Shown one piece after another: positions 36,422 to 46,357 of a stretch of DNA of 64,000 nt. Each line of letters begins with the position of its first letter. Within the stretch, counting starts at the first letter, position 1. The DNA is from Candidatus Leucobacter sulfamidivorax. Its GTDB lineage: Bacteria > Actinomycetota > Actinomycetes > Actinomycetales > Microbacteriaceae. Location of the stretch: contig QZLF01000002.1 in assembly GCA_016771945.1 (NCBI GenBank), positions 620,001-684,000 of the forward strand, in the 5' to 3' direction. The notes under the pieces were generated by a model. The model was not told where the DNA came from. It was given only the letters and a program-made list of their open reading frames with translations, and did not search any database. The translations under genes were made by a program, and so were the position numbers.

Positions 36422-37882
36422 GTGGCAGAGACCCAGACGTCGAACGAGTCGCAGGGCACCGAGCCCCGCGGGGCGGTCGACCGCTTTTTCGAGATCAGCA
36501 AGCGCGGATCGACCTTCGGGCGGGAGGTGCGCGGCGGCCTCGTCACCTTCGTCACGATGGCCTACATCGTGATCCTGAACCCGATCATCCTGACCACGAC
36601 GGCCGACGTCGACGGCACGCGCCTCGACTTCGGCCAGGTCGGCGCGGTCACGGCGCTGACCGCCGGCGTCATGACGATCCTCTTCGGCCTCGTCTCGCGC
36701 CTGCCCTTCGCCTTCGCGACGGGTCTCGGCATCAACGCCTTCCTCGCCTTCACGATCGTGGGACAGGTGACCTGGCCCGAGGCGATGGCCCTCGTGGTGA
36801 TCAACGGCGTGCTCATCGTGCTGCTCGCGGCCACCGGCCTGCGGCGCATGATCTTCGACGCGGTGCCGATGGAGCTGAAGATCGCGATCACCGTCGGCAT
36901 CGGCCTCTTCATCGCCTTCATCGGCTTCGTGAACGCGGGATTCGTGCACTCGACCGCGTCGCCCCCGGTCGAGCTCGGCATGTTCGGCTCGATCGCCACC
37001 GTGCCGACCCTGCTGTTCGTCATCACGCTCGTGATCACCGGCGTGCTCGTCGCGCGCAAGGTCAAGGGCGGCATGCTCATCGGCCTGGTCGTGGGCACGG
37101 TGCTCGCCGTCATCGTCGAGGCGATCTGGCGTCTGGGGCCCGCGAAGGACGCGAACGGCGAGGTGGTCAACCCCGGCGGCTGGGGCCTGACGGTGCCCAC
37201 CCTCGACGGCAACCCCTTCAGCCTGCCCGACCTGGGCCTCATCGGCCAGGTCAGCTTCGACTTCGGCAAGGTCACGATCATCGCCGTCATCATGCTGGTG
37301 TTCAGCCTGCTCTTCATGAACTTCTTCGACGCGATGGGCACCTTCACCGGCCTCTCGCGCGAGGCGGGCCTCGCCGACGAGAAGGGCAACTTCCCCCGCC
37401 TGAAGTCGGCGCTCGTGGTCGAGGGCGTCGGCGCCATCGCCGGCGGTCTGACCTCGTCGTCGTCGAACACCGTCTTCATCGAATCGGGATCGGGCATCGG
37501 CGAGGGCGCCCGGACCGGCTTCGCGAACATGGTCACGGGCGTGCTCTTCCTGCTCGCGATGTTCCTGACGCCGATCGCGGAGATCGTGCCCACGGAGATC
37601 GCGGCCGCGGCCCTCGTGGTGGTCGGCGCCATGATGATGACCCAGATCAAGGGCGTGGACCTCACGAACTTCGGGGTCGCGCTGCCGGTCTTCCTCACCA
37701 TCGTGGTGATGCCCTTCACCTACTCGATCGCGAACGGCATCGGCGCGGGCTTCGTGTCGTGGGTGATCGTCCAGTCGCTCGCGGGCAAGGCGCGCCAGAT
37801 CCACTGGCTGCTCTGGATCGTCGCCGCGGGCTTCGTGATCTTCTTCGCGCGCGGGCCGATCGAGGCGCTCATCCGGGGCTGA
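36422..37882 (+). CDS. NCS2 family purine permease (AzgA-like guanine/hypoxanthine type)
   Basis: About 486 residues and 12-14 membrane segments. Family marks: EVRGGLVTFVTMAYIVILNP at the first helix, FATGLGINAFLAFT, NFFDAMGTFTGLSREAGL carrying the substrate-site region, and GLTSSSSNTVFIESGSGIGEGARTG. AzgA-like NCS2 proteins import guanine, hypoxanthine or adenine with protons. GTG 36422 is preferred (GGAG 7 bases before); GTG 36383 and ATG 36389 would add 11-13 residues. It is a separate transcription unit, but fits with the purine genes 8-15 kb downstream. Confidence 0.87.
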   Translation: MAETQTSNESQGTEPRGAVDRFFEISKRGSTFGREVRGGLVTFVTMAYIVILNPIILTTTADVDGTRLDFGQVGAVTALTAGVMTILFGLVSRLPFAFATGLGINAFLAFTIVGQVTWPEAMALVVINGVLIVLLAATGLRRMIFDAVPMELKIAITVGIGLFIAFIGFVNAGFVHSTASPPVELGMFGSIATVPTLLFVITLVITGVLVARKVKGGMLIGLVVGTVLAVIVEAIWRLGPAKDANGEVVNPGGWGLTVPTLDGNPFSLPDLGLIGQVSFDFGKVTIIAVIMLVFSLLFMNFFDAMGTFTGLSREAGLADEKGNFPRLKSALVVEGVGAIAGGLTSSSSNTVFIESGSGIGEGARTGFANMVTGVLFLLAMFLTPIAEIVPTEIAAAALVVVGAMMMTQIKGVDLTNFGVALPVFLTIVVMPFTYSIANGIGAGFVSWVIVQSLAGKARQIHWLLWIVAAGFVIFFARGPIEALIRG

Positions 37883-37948
37883 GCGCAGGGTCGAAGGCAG
37901 GATCGAGCCGGGCGGGACCCGCGTCTCGATCCTGGTCGCGGATCGGCT

Positions 37949-37984
37949 GAGGGGGGCCGGGGTCTTCGGATCCCGGCCCCCCTC
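37949..37984 (+). terminator. intrinsic-type terminator after the purine permease
   Basis: GAGGGGGGCCGGG (37949-37961) pairs perfectly with CCCGGCCCCCCTC (37972-37984), loop of 10 bases. No T tract. Confidence 0.65.
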
Positions 37985-38038
37985 GACGCGTCGCGGCCGC
38001 GCGATAGGGTGGTTCCAGACGTTTCGAATTGGAGTGCA

Positions 38039-38665
38039 ATGTCTCAGAACACACCGGGCGATACGCCCACCCCCGACCAGTCGCAGAACGAGACCCCCGC
38101 GACCCCGGCTCCGCCGGCGGCGCCCGCCCAGCCCTCGGTCCCGACGTACGCCCCGCCGACGCAGGCCGCGCCGCAGGCTCCGCAGCCGCCCCAGGTTCCG
38201 CAGGCCCCGCAGGCTCCGCAGCAGGGCTACGCCCAGCCCGCCGCGCCGAACTACGCGCAGCCGGCCCAGCCCTATGCCCAGCCGGCCCAGTCCTACACGG
38301 CTCCGCAGCCGCCCGCCGCCTACTCTGCACCGCAGGCCCCGGGCTACGCCGCCCCGGCCTACAACCCCCAGCAGAGCTACGTCGCCTACGGCTACGCGGG
38401 GCCGGTGCAGCCCAAGGGGCTCGCGGTCGCCTCGCTGGTGCTCGGCATCGCCGGGCTCGTCTTCTTCTGGGTCTGGTGGCTCGGCCTGCCCGCCGCGATC
38501 GTCGGCCTCGTGCTCGGCATCGTCGCCCTCAAGAAGGGGCAGCCGCGCGGCATGGCGCTCACCGGCATCATCACGGGCAGCATCGCGATCGCCATCGTGC
38601 TGCTGTTCATCCTGCTCATCGGCCTCATCTTCGCCTCGATCGCCGGCGGCTCCATGTACTACTAG
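38039..38665 (+). CDS. DUF4190 domain-containing membrane protein (long form)
   Basis: A 208-residue protein. The first 120 residues are Pro/Gln/Ala/Tyr-rich (repeated PQAPQ and YAQPAQ), the rest is the DUF4190 hairpin of two membrane helices (VASLVLGIAGLVFFWVWWLG; ITGSIAIAIVLLFILLIGL) joined by LKKGQPRGMALTG. Role unknown; such proteins are common in actinobacteria. A TAGGGT -10 lies about 30 bases upstream and GGAG precedes ATG 38039. The next gene is a paralogue. Confidence 0.85.
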   Translation: MSQNTPGDTPTPDQSQNETPATPAPPAAPAQPSVPTYAPPTQAAPQAPQPPQVPQAPQAPQQGYAQPAAPNYAQPAQPYAQPAQSYTAPQPPAAYSAPQAPGYAAPAYNPQQSYVAYGYAGPVQPKGLAVASLVLGIAGLVFFWVWWLGLPAAIVGLVLGIVALKKGQPRGMALTGIITGSIAIAIVLLFILLIGLIFASIAGGSMYY

Positions 38666-38827
38666 CCGGCACCGCCGGTGAGAGCCGTCGAGCAGCGGAA
38701 ACCTCCAAGCAGAAGCGCCGAGTATTCCGCAGCACCGACAAAAACGCTTGGGTCAGGCCGCTCGCTCCACTATCGTTGATGCAGGGAAGTCCCAGCTTCC
38801 TCTCAGAGAGACACCAGAAGGAGAATC

Positions 38828-39199
38828 ATGTCTCAGAACGTCCCGGGCGAGCAGCCCGCAGTTCCGCAGCCCGAGCAGCCCGCAGCCCCGGCCTACGCGG
38901 CTCCCGCGGCACCCGCCTACGGCGCAGCCGCCGTACAGCCGAAGGGCATGGCCATCACCGCCCTGATCCTCGGCATCGCCAGCATCGTATTCTGCTGGGT
39001 CTGGTGGATCAGCATCCCCGCGGGTGTGGTCGGCCTCGTGCTCGGCATCATCGGGCTGAGGAAGGGCCAGCCGCGCGGCATGGCGCTCACCGGGGTCATC
39101 CTGAGCGCGATCGGCATCGTGATCGCGATCATCCTGATCATCGTGATCGCGGCGATCGTCGCGGCGGCCATCAATCAGGGCCTCGTCACGGTCAGCTGA
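38828..39199 (+). CDS. DUF4190 domain-containing membrane protein (short form)
   Basis: A 123-residue paralogue of the preceding protein. It begins with the same MSQN-PGE pattern, has a shorter Pro/Ala-rich head (about 38 residues), and the same two-helix DUF4190 unit with GLRKGQPRGMALTG as the loop. AGAAGGAG precedes ATG 38828. Probably a tandem duplicate that lost most of the Pro-rich region. Function unknown. Confidence 0.85.
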   Translation: MSQNVPGEQPAVPQPEQPAAPAYAAPAAPAYGAAAVQPKGMAITALILGIASIVFCWVWWISIPAGVVGLVLGIIGLRKGQPRGMALTGVILSAIGIVIAIILIIVIAAIVAAAINQGLVTVS

Positions 39200-39213
39200 G
39201 CATCGCGACTCCA

Positions 39214-39243
39214 GAAGGGCCCCGGTTCGCGCCGGGGCCCTTC
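39214..39243 (+). terminator. terminator after the short DUF4190 gene
   Basis: GAAGGGCCCCGG (39214-39225) pairs with CCGGGGCCCTTC (39232-39243), loop TTCGCG, followed by GGCGTTT. Just downstream the second IS110 element begins. Confidence 0.8.
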
Positions 39244-39276
39244 GGCGTTTCCGGGGGGGTGCCCCTATAACTTTTG

Positions 39277-40497
39277 TCAAGCCGCGAGAGCGGTGTCTGA
39301 CCAGGTTCGGGGCTGGTAGAGACTGCCGGTGCGGAGCATGGCATAGAGCACGTCGCAGCGACGGCGGGCGAGCGCGATGAGGGCTTGGTTATGACGTTTG
39401 CCTTGGCTGATTTTGCGGTCGTAATAGGCGCGGGATTCGGGATCCCGGAGCGCTGCGAACGCGGAGAGAAACATCGCCCGCTTCAAGACCTTGTTCCCGC
39501 GCCGGGACGGTGACTCGCCTCGGATCGAGGTGCCTGAGCGCCTCGTGACAGGCGCAAGACCAGCGTAGGCGGCGAGGTGTCCTGCGGTTGGGAAGTGTTT
39601 CCCAACAATCTCAGTGAGGAGTCTGGCGGCGGTCCTGACGCCGACTCCCGGCATGCTCGTCAGGACCGGGTGAAGAGGGTGCGCCTCAACGAGACGTTCG
39701 ACCTCAGCCGCGATCTCATCGCGCTGTTTCCTCAGTTCGGTGAGCTGCTTCGCGAGGCGCGGGAGCACGATCCCGGCCGCATTTGTACCGACCACGGTTA
39801 CGGTCTGCTGATCGAGGGCATCGAAAATCTCTTGCGCCCACACTCCGCCCTTGCGCGGGGCGCGCTTCAGCAGCCGGGCAGCCACGCGCTTCTGCCCGGC
39901 TCGTTGCAGCTCGGTCGGCGAAGGGTAGCGTTCGAGCAGATCGAGGATCGCGGGGTGATCCAGACGCGGCCCGAGTACCCGCTCCAAAGTGGGGTGGATC
40001 TGCGTGAGCAGGCCTCGCACCCGGTTAGAGACCTGGGTGATCTGCGCGGCGAGATCGTCATCGAAGCCGCAGAGCATCGAGAGTTCCGCGAGTTGCTCAT
40101 CGGCCACCTTGATCGATCGTAATGTTGCAGGCATGGTGCGGGCGGTCTCCGCGATGATAAATGCGTCCCTGGCGTCGGTCTTCGCCTCACCCGGGTGAAG
40201 ATCAGCAACTCGGCGCATCGTGAGACCGGGCAGGTATCCCACGAGCACGTCTGCAGCCTGGGCGACGGCGACCGGGAGTGCGCCGATCGTGGCGGGCTGA
40301 TCGACGACCAGCAGGGCGGGGCCGTGCTCAGCGAGTTGATCCAGCACCGATACGATCTTGGCTTCGGTGTTCGGGAGTGGCTTGTCGTAGAGCTTCTTTC
40401 CGTCACGGGTGAGCGCGACCGCGTGATGCTCGCTCTTGCCGACATCGAGGCCGATGAAGACCGCGACGTCGTCGTAGTGTTTGATACTGCTGACCAA
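39277..40497 (-). CDS. IS110-family transposase (DEDD recombinase)
   Basis: A 406-residue recombinase, clearly different from copy A. DEDD set: Asp18 in VFIGLDVGKSEH, an Asp at the second position (Asp66 in LLVVDQPATIG), and Asp108/Asp111 in KTDARDAFIIAETAR. Tnp20 domain: LTSMPGVGVRTAARLLTEIVG and AYAGLAPVTRRSGTSIRGE with the likely nucleophilic Ser. TTG start at 40497 has GGAGG upstream. Intact and possibly active. Confidence 0.9.
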   Translation of the reverse strand: MVSSIKHYDDVAVFIGLDVGKSEHHAVALTRDGKKLYDKPLPNTEAKIVSVLDQLAEHGPALLVVDQPATIGALPVAVAQAADVLVGYLPGLTMRRVADLHPGEAKTDARDAFIIAETARTMPATLRSIKVADEQLAELSMLCGFDDDLAAQITQVSNRVRGLLTQIHPTLERVLGPRLDHPAILDLLERYPSPTELQRAGQKRVAARLLKRAPRKGGVWAQEIFDALDQQTVTVVGTNAAGIVLPRLAKQLTELRKQRDEIAAEVERLVEAHPLHPVLTSMPGVGVRTAARLLTEIVGKHFPTAGHLAAYAGLAPVTRRSGTSIRGESPSRRGNKVLKRAMFLSAFAALRDPESRAYYDRKISQGKRHNQALIALARRRCDVLYAMLRTGSLYQPRTWSDTALAA

Positions 40498-40755
40498 AGG
40501 TGGTTCCTCCGTCCTGCTCGTGGTGTTCGGCAGTCAGGTGGCGGTGGGCGTCGGCATCCACGTTACGAACGACCCTGCCCCGGTATGCGCGGCTGTGGTC
40601 TTGCCCCTATCAGCGATCACTCACCGCCAGACCAGGCCCGGTGACAACACCCCCCAGATCATTCCTGCGACAGGGGGCAACAATCATGCCGGACCCGGCT
40701 GGCTGCCTTGCCCCTCATCCTCGCGGATCAGGAGCTACGAACAAAGTAACGGGGG
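40498..40755 (-). ncRNA. candidate bridge RNA region of IS110 copy B
   Basis: The 258-base region 5' of the recombinase has no gene but several complementary runs (for example GCCCCCT against GGGGGGT, and CAGGTGGCGGTGGGC-type G-rich blocks). Position upstream of the recombinase matches bridge RNAs of the IS110 group. Inference from location; boundaries not determinable by eye. Confidence 0.35.
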
Positions 40756-40758
40756 GAG

Positions 40759-41976
40759 TCACCTGGCTGCGGCGGGCGCGCACCGCTCCGCGAGCAGCGC
40801 GACGTGGCGGCCCGCGACGCGGGTGAGGAACAGCGTCGCCGACTCGGGCCCTTTCAGGCGGAGGCGGGTGCGCAGGGCCGCGGGGTCGACGTCCGCCCCG
40901 CGCTTCTTGATCTCCAGCGCGCCGATGCCGCGGGTCGCGAGGGCGCGGCGCAGCTCCTTCTCGCGCGCAGGGAGCTCCTCGACGATGCGGAACGCCTGCG
41001 CGAACGGCGTGGAGGGGTCCTCGTCGCCGGTGAGATAGGCGATCCCGTCGCTGACGAGGCCGGCGCCGATCCGTTCGGCGAGCATGCCGATGAGTCGGGC
41101 GCGGATCACGGCGGGGTCGGGCTCGTAGAGGTAGCGGCCGAGCTCGCGCGGTTCGGGATCGGGGGAGTCGGCTTCGGCGACGAGCTCGCAGGCCTCTCCG
41201 GATCGCAGCAGCAGCGCCGCCCGCGCGACGCCGGGGCGCGCCACCGCGCCGAACCACAGCCCGGTCTCCACGAGATCGCCGTCGACGGACACCCACTGGG
41301 CCTCGACGCGCTCGGGGATGAGCGCCCGCTCGAAGCCCGGGCCGAGCTTGACCCCGGTCGGCAGGCGCTCGGCGAGGCCGAAGGCGAAGCCGAGCGAGGG
41401 GGAGTAGTCGTCCGGGGAGGCGAGGCGGCGGGTGTCGCTGTGGCCCCGGGTCCTGCGGGCGGGGTCGAGGAATACGCCGTCGATCCGGCCGAGCTCCTCG
41501 AGCGGCACGGTCTCGGCATCGGCGACGGTCACGGCGATGCCGAGGTTGTGCTCCGCGAGCCGCGCGGTGAAGCGATCGATCTCGACGGGGCGCGGCTCCA
41601 CCCCCGCGGCCGCGAGCGCGAGGGACTCCGCGCCCAGTCCGCAGCCGAGATCCGCCACCGCGCGGCAGCCGGCTTCGGCGAATCGGCGGGCGTGCAGGGC
41701 CGCGACGGGCGCGCGCGTCGCCTGTTCGAGACCGGCCTGCGTGAAGAGCATGCGGCCCGCGGCCTCGCCGAACTTCGCCCGGGCCTTCGCGCGCAGGCCC
41801 GCTTGGGTGAGCAGGGCCGAGACGACATCGGGGGCGACGTCCGCGCGGCGCAGTCGCGCGCCGGCCTGCGCGCTGCTCGCCCCCGCGCCGAGTTCGGCCT
41901 CGACGTCGGCGAGCAGCGCCCGGCCGGCGGGTTCGAGCAGCGCGTCCCAGCCCGGCGGCGAGCCGGGAGCGCTCAC
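40759..41976 (-). CDS. class I SAM-dependent methyltransferase with THUMP-like domain
   Basis: A 405-residue protein. SAM motif I is VADLGCGLGAESLALAAAG (about residue 108), and FLDPARRTRGHSD is the catalytic-loop region (about residue 170). The C-terminal THUMP-like domain includes IGALEIKKRGADVDPAALR. Family members probably modify RNA. The stop codon is at the edge of the IS110 element, so the natural C-terminus could have been changed. Next to it, convergent on the element. Confidence 0.85.
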   Translation of the reverse strand: MSAPGSPPGWDALLEPAGRALLADVEAELGAGASSAQAGARLRRADVAPDVVSALLTQAGLRAKARAKFGEAAGRMLFTQAGLEQATRAPVAALHARRFAEAGCRAVADLGCGLGAESLALAAAGVEPRPVEIDRFTARLAEHNLGIAVTVADAETVPLEELGRIDGVFLDPARRTRGHSDTRRLASPDDYSPSLGFAFGLAERLPTGVKLGPGFERALIPERVEAQWVSVDGDLVETGLWFGAVARPGVARAALLLRSGEACELVAEADSPDPEPRELGRYLYEPDPAVIRARLIGMLAERIGAGLVSDGIAYLTGDEDPSTPFAQAFRIVEELPAREKELRRALATRGIGALEIKKRGADVDPAALRTRLRLKGPESATLFLTRVAGRHVALLAERCAPAAAR

Positions 41977-41981
41977 GCGAT

Positions 41982-42359
41982 TCAGTAGCGGTAGCTGCTC
42001 GACAGGCTCGCCAGCGAGGCGAACATCGTGACGAGGAGGCCCACGTAGACGATGACGAAGAGGATGATGAAGGCGACGTAGACGTAGCCGATGATGAGGC
42101 CCGTCAGCGCGATGCCGCGCCCGGCGTCGCCGTTGCGCTTGATCTGGCCGAGCGCCATGTGGCCGAAGACGATGGCCGCGATCGGCTGGAGGAAGGCGGT
42201 GATGATCGCCACGAGGGCGAAGGTGTTCGTGTGCGCCAGGGTGGTCGGCAGCGCGGGCCGGGGCGCGTAGGCGGGCGGGGCGGCGGGCGGAGCCTGCTGC
42301 GCGTAGACCGGCTGCTGCTGAGGCTGCTGCGGATACTGGGGTGCATTGGGGTTCGACAC
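41982..42359 (-). CDS. DUF4190 domain-containing membrane protein
   Basis: A 125-residue protein: Pro/Gln-rich head (YPQQPQQQPVYAQQ) and two membrane helices with HMALGQIKRNGDAGRGIALTG between them, the DUF4190 pattern. GTG 42359 has GGAG upstream. Downstream gene (methyltransferase) starts 5 bases after it, probably co-transcribed. A third member of this family within 4.4 kb. Confidence 0.82.
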   Translation of the reverse strand: MSNPNAPQYPQQPQQQPVYAQQAPPAAPPAYAPRPALPTTLAHTNTFALVAIITAFLQPIAAIVFGHMALGQIKRNGDAGRGIALTGLIIGYVYVAFIILFVIVYVGLLVTMFASLASLSSSYRY

Positions 42360-42508
42360 GGTCGCTCCTCGATAGTTTCGCGGCCGGTGCCTTCCGGCCG
42401 TCCCCACCGATTATTCCACGGGCGACCGCCGGAGCGGGAGGTCGTGCGCGGGCCCTCGCCGCGGCCGGCCGGGCCGTGTTCGCCCAGCGCGATCCCGATC
42501 CCCATTCG

Positions 42509-42535
42509 CTGGCACTCGCCTTGCAAGAGTGCTAG
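42509..42535. promoter_or_regulatory. CIRCE element (HrcA operator) of groES
   Basis: CTGGCACTC-N9-GAGTGCTAG, a perfect 9-bp inverted repeat with 9-base spacer, matching the CIRCE consensus TTAGCACTC-N9-GAGTGCTAA. It is 80 bases before the groES start, so HrcA should repress groES outside heat stress. Confidence 0.93.
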
Positions 42536-42615
42536 TCGAGACCCTAAACTCGCTAGCAGGGCGCCCGGGGCGGGCGCCGAACAATGCTGAGTCACGCGAA
42601 GAAATGAGGTCAACC

Positions 42616-42912
42616 GTGTCGGTCGCCATCAAGCCGCTCGAAGATCGTATCGTCATCAAGCAGGTCGAGGCGGAGCAGACCACTGCTTCGGGCCTGGTCA
42701 TCCCCGACAGCGCCAAGGAGAAGCCGCAGGAGGGCGAGGTCGTCGCCGTGGGTCCGGGCCGGATCGACGACAACGGCAACCGCGTGCCGCTCGATATCAG
42801 CGTGGGCGACCGGGTCATCTACTCGAAGTTCGGCGGGACCGAGGTCAAGTACGGCGGCGACGAGTACCTCGTGCTCTCGGCCCGCGACGTGCTCGCGGTG
42901 GTCGTTCGCTGA
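42616..42912 (+). CDS. groES: co-chaperonin GroES
   Basis: A 98-residue Cpn10. It caps the GroEL cage. Sequence features: [20 protein letters not shown], the mobile loop [16 protein letters not shown], and [25 protein letters not shown] 42616 with GAGGTCAACC upstream. No groEL follows: a terminator and rarD come next, so groEL must be elsewhere. Controlled by the CIRCE element. Confidence 0.96.
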   Translation: MSVAIKPLEDRIVIKQVEAEQTTASGLVIPDSAKEKPQEGEVVAVGPGRIDDNGNRVPLDISVGDRVIYSKFGGTEVKYGGDEYLVLSARDVLAVVVR

Positions 42913-42929
42913 ATCACGGCTGCAGTACG

Positions 42930-42959
42930 GAGGGGTCGGCGCTCAGGCGCCGGCCCCTC
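42930..42959 (+). terminator. terminator of groES
   Basis: GAGGGGTCGGCGC (42930-42942), loop TCAG, GCGCCGGCCCCTC (42947-42959), one G·T pair, then TCTTCG. It closes the groES transcript before rarD. Confidence 0.8.
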
Positions 42960-42977
42960 TTCGCATAGGCTGAGTCG

Positions 42978-43928
42978 GTGAGTGTTCGCACGGGCTACGT
43001 CTACGGGGTCGCAGCCTATCTGTGCTGGGGCGCCTTCCCGCTGTTCTTCATGCTGCTCGCGGCGGTCGATCCCCTCGAGGTCATCCCCTGGCGGGTGCTC
43101 ACCGCACTGGTCGTCTGCCTCGTCGCCCTGGCCTGCGTGCGGCGCTGGGGGCTCTTCGCGGCCATCCTCCGGTCCCCGCGGCAGCTCGGCTGGTTCGCGG
43201 TCTCGGGCCTGCTGCTCTACGCCAACTGGCAGATCTTCGTGGTCGCCGTCGTCACGGGCCACATCATCGAGACCGCCCTCGGCTACTTCATCAACCCGAT
43301 CGTCACGATCCTCATCGGCGTGCTGGTGCGCCGGGAGCGCCTGCGTCCCGCGCAGTGGACGGCGGTCGGGATCGCCGCGGCCGGTGTGCTCGTCACGGCG
43401 TTCGCCTACGGCACCTTCCCCTGGATCGCGCTCGGCCTCGCCTTCTCCTTCGGCCTCTACGGCGCGGTGCGGAAGCTCGCGAGCGAGAACGTCGACGCGC
43501 TGACGGGGCTCACCGTCGAGACCCTCGTCACGGCGCCCCTCGCGGTCGCCCAGCTCGTCGTCATCGCGGTGTTCGCGGGCGGGCTCCACGCCTTCGAGCA
43601 CGGTCCGGCGGTCACGATCCCGCTGCTGCTCAGCGGCCTGCTCACCGCGATCCCGCTGCTGCTCTTCGGCGGGGCCAATCGGCGCCTGCCGCTGTCGCAT
43701 CTCGGCTTCATACAGTTCACGACGCCGGTCCTGAACTTCCTCACGGGCTGGCTCGTCTTCGGCGAGCACATGGACGCCGCGCGCTGGATCGGCTTCGCCA
43801 CCGTGTGGCTCGCCCTGGCCGTGCTGCTGTGGGACATGGCGCGCACGATCCGCCGCGGCCGATCGCGGCAGGATCCGCCGGAGCCGCCTCCCCTCACCGG
43901 GGAGATCGGGGTCCGCCCCGGCCCCTGA
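42978..43928 (+). CDS. rarD: EamA family transporter RarD
   Basis: A 316-residue, ten-helix drug/metabolite transporter. The RarD subgroup is marked by GYVYGVAAYLCWGAFPLFFMLL at the start and WQIFVVAVVTGHIIETALGYFINPI, then LGFIQFTTPVLNFLTGWLVFGE. RarD was linked to chloramphenicol sensitivity in other bacteria; the physiological substrate is unsettled. GTG 42978 follows a TAGGCT box by 6 bases: leaderless. Confidence 0.88.
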   Translation: MSVRTGYVYGVAAYLCWGAFPLFFMLLAAVDPLEVIPWRVLTALVVCLVALACVRRWGLFAAILRSPRQLGWFAVSGLLLYANWQIFVVAVVTGHIIETALGYFINPIVTILIGVLVRRERLRPAQWTAVGIAAAGVLVTAFAYGTFPWIALGLAFSFGLYGAVRKLASENVDALTGLTVETLVTAPLAVAQLVVIAVFAGGLHAFEHGPAVTIPLLLSGLLTAIPLLLFGGANRRLPLSHLGFIQFTTPVLNFLTGWLVFGEHMDAARWIGFATVWLALAVLLWDMARTIRRGRSRQDPPEPPPLTGEIGVRPGP

Positions 43929-43992
43929 GGCTCCGCGCGCGGCCCCGGGCACGACCGCCGGAAATACGTGCGGCCGCCCGGCGTTACACTGA

Positions 43993-45537
<1,545 letters not shown>

Positions 45538-45538
45538 G

Positions 45539-45931
45539 TCATCGCGGAGAGGCGGTCGGCAGGCCGAAGCGGCGCGCGGCTCGCAGCAGCCTGTCGTCAT
45601 AGCCGAGAAAAGCATCGAGCTGGTCGCCGAGTTGCATCGCGGCGGTGAGGTGGATCGCGTCGAGCGACCTCAGTTCGGTGGGATCGAGTAGTCCGGCCGA
45701 CTCGTAGAGCGAAGGGTCGAGCCTGATCAGCGCGCAGCGACTGAGGAGTTCACGTGCGTGAGGTGCGCGATCGGGGTTGCTGCGGCGCACCGCTCGCATG
45801 AGTTCGGTGCTGCTGAGGTCACATGTCAAGACACGCGCCTGATGCTCGTCAATCCAATTGGCGAGTGCGTCGGTTTCGGCTTCTTCGAGTACGAGCTTCA
45901 CGAGTGCCGAGGTGTCGGCGTAGACCAGCAT
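45539..45931 (-). CDS. vapC: PIN domain toxin (VapC-like)
   Basis: A 130-residue ribonuclease-type toxin. The PIN acidic residues are visible: Asp6 in VYADTSALVKL, Glu43 in SSTELMRAV, Asp91 in LRSLDAIHLTAAM, and Asp112/113 in GYDDRLLRAA. VapC proteins cleave tRNA or rRNA. The ATG shares one base with the antitoxin stop (TGATG), the usual toxin-antitoxin coupling. It converges on guaB with a single base between the genes. Confidence 0.88.
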   Translation of the reverse strand: MLVYADTSALVKLVLEEAETDALANWIDEHQARVLTCDLSSTELMRAVRRSNPDRAPHARELLSRCALIRLDPSLYESAGLLDPTELRSLDAIHLTAAMQLGDQLDAFLGYDDRLLRAARRFGLPTASPR

Positions 45932-46293
45932 CAGATGCGATCCTCGCGCAGTTCATCGAGAATCTCGGCTGAAGTGAGGCCTCCGATCGGGCCGAGAGGG
46001 ATGCCCTGTGCGGTGAGCTCGGCATTGCGTTCCTCGCGAGTTGCGAGAAAGTCAGCCAAGCTTTGGCTCGGCTCACGCACCTGTCCGGATTCGACGAGCT
46101 GCTGCAGGCGACCCTGACGCAGGGGCACGATCTCGGCGACGGGGCGACCGCGATCGGTCACCTGGATCGTCTCGCCCGCCGCGACTCTCGCGATGACGGC
46201 GGAGGCGTTCTGCTTGAGCGCGCGGATGCCTACACTGCTCTCGGACTTCGCCGCGCGGTCGTCGGGCAGCGCATTCGGCTGCGTTGCAGTCAT
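45931..46293 (-). CDS. type II antitoxin, Phd/YefM family
   Basis: A 120-residue antitoxin. The Phd/YefM fold is seen in VGIRALKQNASAVIARVAAGETIQVTDRGRPVAEIVPL (conserved core spanning about residues 21-58), which dimerises and binds DNA; the C-terminal half (PSQSLADFLATRE, LTSAEILDELREDRI) should wrap the toxin. ATG 46293 lies against a palindromic operator, indicating autorepression. Confidence 0.87.
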   Translation of the reverse strand: MTATQPNALPDDRAAKSESSVGIRALKQNASAVIARVAAGETIQVTDRGRPVAEIVPLRQGRLQQLVESGQVREPSQSLADFLATREERNAELTAQGIPLGPIGGLTSAEILDELREDRI

Positions 46294-46310
46294 GTGCTAC
46301 ATCGTAGCAC
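46294..46310. promoter_or_regulatory. antitoxin operator GTGCTAC-ATC-GTAGCAC
   Basis: A perfect 7-bp inverted repeat with 3-base centre, touching the antitoxin start codon. Reading leftward, TAGCAC/TACGAT-like -10 sequence overlaps it, so binding of the antitoxin would block the promoter. Confidence 0.7.
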
Positions 46311-46357
46311 TAGCGATCTGCTCGGGAGGGTTTCGATGGGCCGGGTAGGCTGGTGTG

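Larger units (their letters stand above)
39256..40756 (-). mobile_element. IS110-family insertion sequence, copy B (ends approximate)
   Basis: Comprises the leftward DEDD recombinase and a long non-coding 5' region (about 258 bases). The 3' end reads, in transposase orientation, TTGACAAAAGTTATAGGGGC, and the 5' end starts near CCGTTACTTTGTTCGTAG. Both outer boundaries lie at runs of six or seven C/G, so exact ends are ambiguous. It stands between a terminator and the stop codon of a methyltransferase gene. Confidence 0.6.

Noticed and set aside
36230-37804. Minus-strand frame of 524 codons opposite the purine permease
   Set aside because: Extreme Asp/His/Arg/Glu repeats (antisense of hydrophobic membrane codons), no start signals.
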